Assembly: GCF_018139145.2 (NCBI RefSeq)
Contig: NC_059476.1
Coordinates: 15,993,543-16,057,542 of the forward strand
Direction: 5' to 3'
Length of the DNA: 64,000 bases
Source: Gymnogyps californianus
Lineage: Eukaryota; Chordata; Aves; Accipitriformes; Cathartidae
A program made the position numbers and the translations under genes. The notes beneath the pieces were generated by a model. The model saw only the letters and a program-made list of their open reading frames with translations. It was not told the DNA's origin and did not search any database. Every line of letters begins with the position of its first letter. Positions within the stretch are counted from its first letter, which is position 1. Positions 23,552 through 34,325 of this stretch are shown in pieces.

Positions 23552-24732
23552 CTGAAAAACAAATCCCCAGGCAGGGAGTCTGTATCAGCTGCATCTCCCT
23601 TGGACATGCACCTTCCATTAGTGCTTAGGAGTGCCACAAAAAGACCAGGACTGATCTCTCGTGGGAGCTGAAATTCATGCAGCATTATTAACCCTCCACT
23701 CCTCACACATCACCTGTTCTCTTGCAATCCCACATCCGGCCAGTCAAAGCCTGATCTGCCGCACATGAAAATTTTCCTGGCTATCTTTCCACCCTCCACT
23801 TTGTGTTAAGCTGCAGAAACTAGCAAAGCAGCCATTATTCCTCCTACTGCTTTGAGCTTGCCAGAATCCTGGCTGGATGCTGAATGGCTGGAGTACAGGA
23901 ACAACTCAGAGGTCCTTCTCACCCATGTCCAAGCCTCAGCTTTTCATTCATTTCAGAGCAGCCATGCAGGGTATTGTGCTTTGAATTAACTACAAAGACA
24001 CTTAGACTTTTTTCAACCAATACAGTTACTGGAATTTTAAATGCATGTCTTCATTTTCACCTGAACTTTGGGCTACAGTACACAGGGGAGAGTCTCAAGA
24101 TACCCAGGACAGACAGCCATGCTTGCATCTCCCAATTCTGCGCTTAAGTGCTGTGTATATTAATAGCTAAAACTTTATAAATAACAGTTCTGTCATTTGC
24201 TGTAATTGAAAAAGGCCAGTCAAATGCAAAATTAATTGGAGAAGCATGTGTGTGCTGGAATGCTTGGCCATTTTCCCCCTCTCCACTATTACATCAGTAG
24301 GTCTAATAAACATTTACTTGTCTCTAGAAAGCTTTATGCACCACTGCAGTCCCAGTTAACCAGCAGTTCTGAATATCAGAACTCAGTCTAGCTACCCTGA
24401 CCCTAACAGGGAAAGAAATGAAAATTGCACGTCAGTCAGGATTGGCTGATCAGTCAATCCTGATTCAACAATTGTGGACATCTACACAAGTTCAAAAGAG
24501 AAGAGGATGCTTTATAAGGTCAACAGCATGAGACTCAACTCCTCCACTGCTGTAGTAGAAGCTTTTTCAGGACAGAACCAAATCATAAGAGAGGAAGCAG
24601 CAGCAGTTGAACACAGCCAAGCATGAGGACACTGTGTAGCAAGATTGACCCCGCTGCTCTGGGCTTGAGTTACACAAAACCCTTCCAACTTCACTGCAAC
24701 ACTCCTTGGGCTCCTTCATTCACCCAACTTAC
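23552..24732 (-). other. FBXW4: FBXW4 intron 3
   Basis: A 1,181-bp intron with donor gtaagt and acceptor tttttcag. It carries a 28-bp palindrome at 24436-24463, about 270 bp after exon 3 in the transcript direction. Nothing else is recognised. Confidence 0.9.
24436..24463. repeat. 28-bp palindrome in intron 3
   Basis: Arms tcaggattggctga and tcagtcaatcctga are reverse complements except for one pair (24445/24454), and there is no loop at the centre. It lies about 270 bp past exon 3 in the transcript direction. Confidence 0.95.
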
Positions 24733-24918
24733 CCCCCTCCACTGACGATGTGGGAGTTGACAAGAACAAAGCGACATACATCCTCCTGGTGGCCAGAGAA
24801 GATAGCTTGAGGGTGACGCTGCAAACCTGTACCATCTGGACAGAGCCGGTAGGCCTGGATGTTCTCCGCTTGAGACAGGTAGAGATATTCGCCATCCAGC
24901 TCCATCCAGGGCATCAAA
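24733..24918 (-). CDS. FBXW4: FBXW4 exon 3 (start of WD40 propeller)
   Basis: A 186-bp exon supplying one base of codon 121, residues 122-182 and two bases of codon 183. It begins LMPWMELDGEYLYLSQ, and the later part reads GHQEDVCRFVLVNSHIVSGG, the GH-to-SGG core of a WD40 blade. Compared with human FBXW4 it shares MPWM, YLSQ-like, RPDG-like, GH.EDVC.FVL.NSHIVS. The acceptor is gtctgtttgcag. The donor is GGAGGGGG|gtaagt. Its phase-2 start fixes the reading of the preceding GC donor. An antisense open frame over the same bases is a shadow of this exon. Certainty about gene identity is high and the borders agree with the frame on both sides. Confidence 0.94.
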
Positions 24919-27704
24919 CTGCAAACAGACAGCAGGTTGGGGGGGTGCAGGAGTGGGGAGAAGAAAACAAAACAAAACCTCACACACAAAAAGAAAAAGA
25001 TTGCATATATAAACATATCAACAAAAGCAAATGCCCACTCAAGAAAACTGTGAAGTTGGAGCTGCTGGTCACATGCAAAAGCGGGGCTTAATATAGTAGC
25101 ACAGTCAAGAAGTGAAGCTTGTCCAACAACATACAAAGCAGATCACATTGCTGGCATTTTTCTACCCAAGAGCTGAGGAAAAGGAAGCATGGAATCTCTG
25201 AAAGAGAAGATGGCCAAGAGTCTAGTGAGTTTAGACAGGAAATACTTAAGGCTCCCTGACCCCTCGTTATGAGCCCTCTACTTTTTAATGAAACTAGACT
25301 ATGAGGCATTTGCGAGCTATGCCAGGTGTTTCTAACAGAGCCTTCAATATGAGGCTCTTGGTAGTGTCAGTCTTGATCCTGCATATTATTTGCTGATGCC
25401 AAGCAGAGACCACAGAGCTGCCACTGTTTCACAAGCATCTCAGCAGGGGAGCAGGTCACATCAAATAACACAGGTTTTCCTACAGACAGAAAGTCCTCCA
25501 CCTCCTGCATTCTCTGTATGCCGATATGTAAAGCTGCAGGGTAAGCCTGAGGCTATCCAAGAACTTTGTGCTCATCATGTAGAGGAGGTATTTTTCTACA
25601 TTCACACCTCTTCCACTGCTGAGCCAAAAGCAACTGCAGAGCAACCTCTTGATTTCTGTTGCCCACATCTTTCAGAAGAGCCCATACACCCTTTCTGCCC
25701 CTTGCTATCTACAGGACAGTGGCAGGTTCCTACAGACAGGCTCCAGGCCAAGAGCAGTGGACTGCTAAAGGAGCTGTTCCAAAGTATCTTGAAGATTGAA
25801 GTTACAAGTGGAAAATATGCTTCACTTCCTGGGAGACCAAGAAGAGAAGACACTCAAGCAATGTCTGAATCAAGTCTGTCATCACAAGAAGTTTATTTAG
25901 TCTTGAAACAAAACCAAAATACAGAAAACAGAGCAGGCTACAATGCATACTTAGGCAGTGAGCTCTTTGCTCAAGATCTTGCTTTTGTGTAGCCACCAGA
26001 GAATCAGCAAATAGGCCTTCTGGATACGGCAAAGCCAGATACAAAGAGACATGGGGCTCGTGTCCTATGGGGCATGGATGTGTGAAATTGTCTCCACTCT
26101 GCAGTCATTGCCGAGTGCACCAATACCCATGCAAAGAGTGAGCAAAACCAGAGCCTTTCCATAGAGCAGCCTTTCAGTTTTCAAACTATTCAGGAACAAA
26201 CTATTTTGAAAGCAGGGCAGCTTCTCATAAAAACCTGTCTCCCTCTTTTTTGCAGATCATTCGTCCTCAGAGGTCATGATTTTCTGTGTCAGCAGAGCCA
26301 TTACGCACAGCCACACCTCATAACATCACAATGAGGAACTAGAAACAGGCAATAGGACAAGATTGCTTATTAGATAGAAGGTTCCTGCTTGCCTGCATTC
26401 ATCTTCAATAACAGGCTTTTAGTCACACGGACAAAGCAGTTGAGCACAGGTTATAATGTTCATCTGGGACTTGATCATATGCATGGAAAAAATAAGAGGC
26501 ATCTTTGGAGCAGCAGCTTTGATTTTAGGCAGGCTTTGATTTCCCCTTCCTTCCTCCACTCCTACGCAGTCCTCTAAAAACAAGTGAATATCCAGCTTAC
26601 CTAGACTAAGCCAGTTTCTGCGGCTCTCCTCCTGCTGCAGTTTAGCTTTTTACCTTTTTCTATGGCTTTTTCATAAGGAGAAGTAACAAATTTGAAGCAG
26701 GATAAATGAAAATTAGAGGATGCCGTTTGGATGGTGGCCTCATTAAATCAGTCCTTGCCTTTTCACTTGGGGAGCTGGTTTAGTAATGATGTCTAACATC
26801 CACCGAGCCTGTCTTCACAGATGGTTGCAAGCACTTCAAAGGCAGGTATACAACCTGCACCAAAACCCACTCTGCTCATTACAGCTATTCCCAGGACTTT
26901 AGATAAGCAGTGGCACATTATCCACCACTTCAACCTACACAGCACAAAAAGGCATGAAAGCTCAGTAGCAGGTCCCTGTTATTCAGCAGCTTACAAACCA
27001 TAGTCTTTCCATTTTTCCTTCTGTCTGATGATGTGAAGGCTGAAAATTTAGATGTGCTATTCAGACAAGGAGACCTATCTTACGTTTCGCTTTGAAAGCT
27101 GAGTACACCTTTGCAAGCAAGAATTTAACAACAATCTCCTCTCATTAATGTCAAATATACTTTTTTTTTTTAGTGAAGGAGAGAAGCATAAGGTAGGAGA
27201 ATGAAGAAGCATAAGGTAGAAGAATGGCAATTAGCATTTTAGATTTGTACATCCAAATCAGGGGCCAGGATAAAGCACAGGAGACAAACCAAGCATTTTG
27301 AGGGGACACATAAGTCTGTGTCTGGGATCAAGGTATGCTCATTGTGAGAGCAGGACAGAAAATTGCTCATGGTATACAGCAATAGATAGAAACATAACAG
27401 TTTGAAGTCTGCAGTAAAGATTGCTAAATCCGACTAGAACTGCACAGATCAGAACAATGATAAATTCAAGCTCTTACTAAGAAAGGAACTCTTGACTCTC
27501 CGACTGAATGCCTAGAGCAAGACAGCAATTCCAGTTACCCCACATCCAGTTAGCCAGCAACACCCAGAACAGGCCAGCAACATCACTTGTAAGACCCCAT
27601 GGATCACAAGGAGCAGGAAACATCTCTTTTCAGGGCACAGAGGCAAACCCAAGGCCCCGCAGCAGCTGACACAGAACAAAGTAGAAGAGAAAGGAGCCAC
27701 TTGC
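24919..27704 (-). other. FBXW4: FBXW4 intron 2 (GC-AG type)
   Basis: A 2,786-bp intron that begins GCAAGT and ends tttgcag. The GC donor is required by the reading frame on both sides. A 23-bp unit duplicated in tandem lies at 27182-27227. A 200-codon open frame on the plus strand (25390-25992) has no recognised domain and is not accepted as a gene. Confidence 0.85.
27182..27227. repeat. Two tandem copies of a 23-bp unit
   Basis: The unit begins agaagcataaggtag. The copies at 27182-27204 and 27205-27227 differ at two bases. It lies in intron 2. Confidence 0.9.
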
Positions 27705-27800
27705 TTGCATTTCCATTTCAGGACCGTCTCCCTCCGGCAGCGTCCGTGCCTCCAGTTCTGAGATACTTTCACCCTTTCCTTCACTGGAATGCCAACTGCT
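27705..27800 (-). CDS. FBXW4: FBXW4 exon 2 (linker between F-box and WD40)
   Basis: A 96-bp exon supplying the last base of codon 89, residues 90-120 and two bases of codon 121. The translation AVGIPVKERVKVSQNW continues with RHGRCRRETVLKWKC, which lines up residue for residue with the linker of human FBXW4 (VKERVKVSQNWRLGRC). The acceptor is a good pyrimidine tract ending tctgcag, immediately before AGCAG. The donor is unusual: the frame needs the exon to end TGC AA, followed by gcaagt, a GC donor. The only nearby GT (two codons' worth of bases further, AAGCAA|gtggct) leaves exon 3 out of frame. The exon carries no known catalytic motif; in the family this segment is a basic linker between the SKP1-binding and substrate-binding parts. 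Confidence 0.92.
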
Positions 27801-29039
27801 CTGCAGACAGAAGAAGAGAGATGAGATTAGCAACCAGGACTGATGCTTTATGGACAACAAATACACTCAAGCTGGTCAGAGGTATGCTCTCACTCTGGTT
27901 CCACAAACAATGAACTGGCAAACATTGATGGTGCCCGAGCCACACTAGAGCAAGCACACTCGTGAAAGTTGACAAGAAAGGAACACTGAGCAGAGTGGGT
28001 GCTTATCAGCAAAGAAAGCCATCCCTGATGATCACTAGTGTACAACCTTAAATCTGATCAAGACCTGATCTAGTATACTGAATGCAACACAGGTTCAGAC
28101 AAAACGTAATCAAAACAAGATGACATGGAAAGAAACTACCAGAACAACCAGAGAAACAGGACATCAGTCTTCTAATAGAGACTAAAGAAAGCCAGTTAAG
28201 ATAAGGACAACACCATAACAAGAACAGATGGAAGAAACACGAGTCAGGAGAACACTGAAACTAGAAGCCAGAAGAGTGTGTCTAGCCAGAAGACTAGTAA
28301 AGAAACTGCTGCAGACCCTCACCTGCCTGACAATCACATAACCAGATACAATAATTAGAAATCAAGATATGTTCAAACTAAAAATAAAATTCATTCATCT
28401 GTATAACCATCCAATGCACACACACCCCAAGACAATCTTTTGCAGCAGCTCACCAAAGGATAGAGAATTCCACCACATCGCTTGAAAATTCTCTACTTAC
28501 AGTCAAAATTAGTAAAAGAGAGACTGTAGTTCATAAGCAATTGCTGGGATACAAACCAAAGTTATTGGGACGAGCCGAGACAAGCCAAGATCAACACAGC
28601 TCAAGAGGTGACAAAAGGTAGGTACCACAGAGACCTGGGACCAAGGTCTCTTTAGAGTCTACATGAACATACCCAGTTCAAGCAGCTGTTCAACATCTGT
28701 TTTGCTTTCATGATCCAGGGTTGATTAAAGAGGGGGGAAAAAGGCAGCTTTAGCTCCCACCTTTCTCATATCATAAACTTAATTATTCAATATCCTTGGT
28801 GAAGCTGCTTAAGTAGAAAAGATCAGAAAAGTACAAACAAGAAGAAACTCTTGAAGTTATCCTTTGTAACTAGGGGTTGTGAACCACTTACTAGACTACA
28901 GAGTTTATCCCCCTCATGCATTTCTCAACAGCCAATGTTCCCAGATGCATAGGATGAAGGGAAGATCCTTGAGAGATGGGGACCGGTGCCCGATCAGAAC
29001 CAGTTCCCTCCTCCCATCCGTACTGTGCCCCCAATCCGC

Positions 29040-29130
29040 TTCCCAGAAGTGGGATTTTTGGGTACTCTGTCATTTTTAAAACAAAGATTAGCTCCCTGTA
29101 AATAAACATCTCCTGTGGTTGTTAATGGGT
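29040..29130. promoter_or_regulatory. Candidate element with FOX and RUNX motifs (intron 1)
   Basis: Within 60 bp lie aacaaagattag (SOX/TCF-like), gtaaataaacatc (FOX-type), ctgtggttgtt (RUNX-type) and gttaatggg (homeodomain). Confidence 0.3.
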
Positions 29131-30924
29131 GTAGGAATCTCTAACCTGGCCCTGGGCCTGGCCAGATTCTCATTTTCCCAGCCTTCCTTCCATAGCCTCA
29201 GGCTCCTTTTTTTCTGCTCACCCTTCCCTCCCCTTTTCTATGCTTTCCGGCACTTGGTCACCATTATAATTTGACTGCATTCCTGGGCATGCGACCCACT
29301 TTAAACAAAAACAGAAACCACACACAGAAAAGCTTTCTGTGCCCTAGAAAGCTTTGCAACTATAAGTTTACGATCAGTAGTGCCACACCAAATAAAACTG
29401 AATTTCGGAAGCTATGAGCTCTTTATTTCTCCTAACTCTTTAAAAAAAAAAACCAAATAAAAAACCCCAAAAAACTATAGAGTTAGCCTAGGCTGCAAGA
29501 GGAATTCCTTTTTTAAAGGGAGCACTTGCAGGAGCTCATGGGGCCAGATAGCATCTGAGAGAGGAATGCACAGCACTGAAAAGTCAGGTCAGGTCCAGCA
29601 GCCTCCTCATTGCTTATTACTCTCCCAGACAGAGTTCAGGCTCTCCGCCTACATCCAATTCCATTCATTACTCCAAAACACTTCTCCTCCCCACATTCAA
29701 CCCTCAGTTAAGTTCTCCCCACGTACAGATTTTAAGTCACCAGCTTGCACAGTGATGGAAAACGCACTCACACCACAACCCCCTCGCAATGTGTACTGGC
29801 CCAACCAGACATCCTGAGCTCAACGCACAAACCCTACTAAGACTAGATGTAATTTCCAAGGCTCCGAAAAAGGTGAATCCAAGGTCAAAAAAGCAGCCTC
29901 CATATTACACTGCTGGTCACTTTTCTAGTTTGGAGGCAGGCCTTGATCCTCCTGCTGCTGAAAGAGGAATTTCAGAAGAGAGTCACACATTGGCTTGGCC
30001 CAGAGTACCAGTTCACTACTGCAGTTACTCCTATAACAGCCACCTCGTTCTTTCACACAAATCAACAGTTCCTGTCCGGAAGGGGTGAGGACTATATGGG
30101 GGAGGTCTGGTGGGGTTTGGGGGGCTTTTGTTTATCTTTTTGTTTGTTTTACTGTTAATAGATATATTATTCATCCAGCCTGCCTCCTCCATATAGCAAT
30201 TCTGGATCCAGCTAATTTAAACATGTCTTAGAAGCATCCACCTTTTATTTCCCAGACATTTTATTTATTCAAAATAGAGGCAAGAAAGGGGACAGAACAT
30301 ATGGAGGCCATGAGAAAGGGGATGTAGAAATTGGACTGATATGTCCCTCCCCTTTGCCAATACCAGGGCAGCAGAGACTGAATTGCAATGATTTTCAAGT
30401 GCTTGTCAGAGACATTTGATCCCCTATACCAGAAGAGAAGTTAAATCAAGCCCAGTGATGGAATCAAGTGCTGAGATATAATTTGATAACTTGATTTGCT
30501 TCCTCAACAGCACCCCCCAGAGCAACTCCCAGAATAGATCAAAAAAGGTGATGAGCATCACTGCAATGCATGAGAGCAGTTCTCAAATCTTAGAAAGTTA
30601 AAAAGGGCATAACCATATAAATGTAATCATTTGATAAAAAAAGATCCTTTTCTCACCTACAAAGACCATTTTGCTTCAATCATGATCAACACACTTTCTA
30701 TACATGCAAATCTAAGAATTGTTTCATGATGACCTGAGACAATCAACAGACATCACACATCTACACTGAGTGGTTGACTTAACCAAGTACCTCCCACTTC
30801 AGTGACTGGATTGAACCTCCAAAGATTCAGGAGACTAACCCACCTTATGAAAACAAATGCTATGTAAAATGCTGTAGAGAGACCACTATCCACCAGCCAA
30901 TGAATACCTTGACCTTTCTTAGTA

Positions 30925-31005
30925 TGCAATCCAGCAAAATGCTAAGCCACATGCTTAAAATTCAGTACATGCTTAAGTGCTCTGTGAAATCAAGATCTTG
31001 GCATT
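30925..31005. repeat. Degenerate amniote interspersed repeat
   Basis: The bases ccagcaaaatgctaagcc, acatgcttaaaattcag and acatgcttaagtgctctg resemble a palindromic repeat common in sauropsids, whose arms read cttaagcatgtgctta in both directions. Only about 80 bp can be followed. Family assignment is tentative. Confidence 0.45.
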
Positions 31006-34000
31006 CACATTGTCAGAGAAGCCACCCAACAGTGAACTTCATGACTGCTGAAGGCTGACTCACTGAGGAAGGACTGCTATTTTTACCAGGACCTACACAG
31101 CCCTGCATCGGAAAGTAACTGAAGTACAGCCCAACATCCTAGAAGGATGATAGGAAACACAGGAGGAAGGAATCAGTGAACACTGAATGTGAAAACTCAA
31201 TGAAATTCAAGCAAAATGTTCTTAAAGCCCATCAGAGTCCATCATTTTACCACCTCTGCTAGGGCGTCACAATTATCAAGAACTCATAAAGTTACATGAT
31301 CCAGAACACGCAAGGCTATCTTTGTTGTTAGCTAATTAATCAAAAAACCACTATCAGGATCCCAAACCATGCGATGTAATAAATGACCCGAGCTAATGCA
31401 TGTTTCCAATTGCACGCACTCCTGATGGAAGCGCCCTTTACAAAGACTTTGTTACACTAAGAAAGAGAAGCTGAACATTTCTTACAGCCTGAGAGAGAGT
31501 TCCAGGATAAAAGCCATCCCAAGCAAGCCATTATAAAGGATTTTTCATTTCCCCCTTCCTACCTCACCCCACTCTACAAAAACAGTTAAAGTATTTTGCT
31601 CAAATTATGGATTTCCTCTCTTTCTTGGCAGAGTTACCAAAAGAAATATAATATTCCTTCTGGAGTCCACTTCCCAGCTGCTGAAGTGAGAGACTGGGAC
31701 TATCCCCCCACAGCACCACTGACCCAGGTGACCTCAGCCACCATGGCAGTTGCTGGCGTGGGCCCCAAAAGAAAGCAACGAAAGAAAGAATCACTCACTC
31801 GGAGACTAAGCACATCTCCTCCTAAAGCTTCACCTCCAGCAGTTTTTGCCTTCAGTGATCCCCTCCCCAGCCAAAGTCCTTTGCTACCAGAAATGGTATT
31901 GCTGCAATAGCAAGAGCTTCTGTGCTTTACTGCATCCCGGGGAGATTTCTACTGACCATCTACAATTTCAAAACAATGGTGCCTGCAACAACATATACCG
32001 TGTTACAGAAGATAACACCAACATACTGTATATTTTCCCAGCTGCATGGGGCATCCTAACCCACCAAAATCCTTCACATTTTGCTACATTTTAAGTGCTG
32101 AAGAGCTCATCTGGAAATGCAAGTCTGCAGAGACCTGCTGAGACCGAATCTCTTCTGTGGACAAAATCTGCTGTCTGCATAAAAGCTGTCACCAGCCTGC
32201 CTCAGGCCTGACTGGAAGGGTCATACAGAGGAACAAATAGGTCACAGTGGCTAAGCCGCACTTTCAACCTTGGCCCTGTGGCAGGGATGGCTAACACAGG
32301 GACCAACTGCACTTATTTGTGTAATCGGGAGACACCTGTTGAGTGGCAGGGTCTCAGTGCAGTTACAAGTCATGGGCCACCAACAGACAGCCGAGAGGGA
32401 AAAGCTATTTATGTCAGGAGCTCCTGTTGCTGTCCTCAACAAGTCGGCCAGCTTTCAAAACGTCTCTTCCAGGACAAAAATTCCACCTGAATTCCTTTAG
32501 CATATGACCCTTATGTAGCTTACCGCCAGGTTCAGCCTGTCTTCTACACTCCCCTGCTTCCTATTTGACATGGGTTCACATAACTCTGAGACGGAAGAGA
32601 GCTCTGCAGACTGTTCTCACGCTGTTCCTTGCCTCCTCTGGTGTGTCTACACTATCTCAGTTAGACGTTACCAGGCTGTGCAGGTTTACTGCTCCACCTC
32701 ACAGCTTGTGTGAACAATTCACCTGCACAAAGAAGTCAGCATCTCCAATAAGAGCCAGAGCTGCAGGCAATTTTCTGTACATGCAGCAAAGACACACACT
32801 TTCTCATAGGCTTCCCAAAAAACCATCATCACCAAGACTGAGCCAGACCATTCTGCCACCAGATGCCCTCTCCCTTACAAGTGATTGCAATGGGATCATG
32901 GCTAGAACCTCCAGGCGGGGTTTGGCCTCTCTCAGGGACTTATGTAGGCTTTTTGGAGATGAAATCTGGGCTGCTTCAAAAAATGCATAGCCCTGGGAAG
33001 ATCTGAGAAAACCTACAGCTGCTCAATAGTTGTCATGTATATTCTGATTTGAAAGAGTAGACTGTCAGGGTAGTATTCGGGTAGAGTGAAATAACCCATA
33101 GCTAGTTCACTCATGCAGGTTACATGGATAATAGCAACAAGCACAGCACGCATTTTTTAAGCCCTGAACTAGATAAAATTCTTCTTCCACTTTGACCTCA
33201 TTTTTAAGGAAAGGGTAGGCAGGCCTGAAAGAACTCTTACAAACAATTTCACATTCCCAGAACAAGAAGCAGTTTCGATATTGTGGAGCTGTCCTGGCAG
33301 ATCTGTCCTGCCCAGAACTAATAGTTTAAGACAGAATAAGAACGAATCTAACAGGAGCTTCTAAAAACCACTGACTTTTCCAGCACAAAGCAATAGCTGT
33401 GTGCCCTCTTCCAGGCTTTTGCCGTTATTGCAATATCCTCCCCAGAATATTCCCCTCTGCATCATCTGCACCAGTTCATTGCCTACTTCATTTCTGACTT
33501 AAAGTAATGAAACTTCGGCAAAACAAGTTTTAAAAGATGAAGGAAACTGAAGCAGCTTTACAGGCATTCACACTCCCTCCCCCTCCAGAACTGAAGGCAG
33601 AGGTCTCCTATGATTGCTGCAGTTTGCATTTGGATTTGACTTGCATAGATTGGCCATTTCCTGCTCCTGCAGGTGTATATATTTTTCCAAGATCTGGAGA
33701 AAACACAGCTTTTATTAACTCACAGAAATGCTTACACAAGCTCTTAAATACTCAAAGATGATAAATTCATCCATTAATGAATCTGTTTCTCTGAACTGGA
33801 GAATATACCACGATCCTAGTGGGCAAGGCAGAACAGGAGACAGGGAGAGAGAAAACATGCAGTGGAACATTTCTGTATTTTGACAACAGCTATTAATATG
33901 TTACAAAGAGCACATTGTCAAGCTATTTAGGTTGCAACTTTTAACTTGCCCTCTAAAATTCCTTTGTAACAAAGAGGAAATAAGTTTAGCCCAGCTGCAA

Positions 34001-34119
34001 CTTTATTCCTTTCTTCCATGCTTTAAATAAAGAACCCCCTTGCAATGAGCTCTTTGCCTCTCCGGTTTCTCCAGTCCAAGGTGGTCCAGCAGCAGGCACT
34101 GGATGAAGGCTTAAAGCAC

Positions 34120-34325
34120 CCTCTGCTATTCCTGGCTCTGACACTGACCTGCTGCACAGAGGGCAGCTTGGTTGACATCTCTCTGCCTCCGCTTCCCCTC
34201 CCAGCCCTTGTTTACCCTGGCTATTTAGGCAGCAAGCTCGTCAGGGCAGAGACTGCTCTCGCTGGGCCTGTACAACAGCTGGCAAAACAGACACAGGCTA
34301 CCAGACACAACTGTAATATCACTAT
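34120..34325 (+). mobile_element. MIR-like SINE (ancient)
   Basis: The order of ctggctctgacactgacc, gggcagcttggttgacatc, tctctgcctccgcttcccc, then gcaagctcgtcagggcagag, actgctctcgctgggcctg and tgtacaacagctggc matches a MIR-family core. It is followed by the tail common in turtle, crocodilian and bird copies (gtaagctc...gggcagggact...tgtacagc). It is strongly diverged and lies in intron 1, opposite to the gene. Confidence 0.65.

Noticed and set aside
25390..25992. 200-codon open frame on the plus strand in intron 2
   Set aside because: No recognised domain, antisense to FBXW4, no splice or promoter evidence; composition is typical of a chance frame.
27701..27704. Ordinary GT donor for exon 2 (AAGCAA|gtggct)
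   Set aside because: It would end exon 2 in phase 0 and put exon 3 in a frame that does not encode the FBXW4 WD40 sequence.
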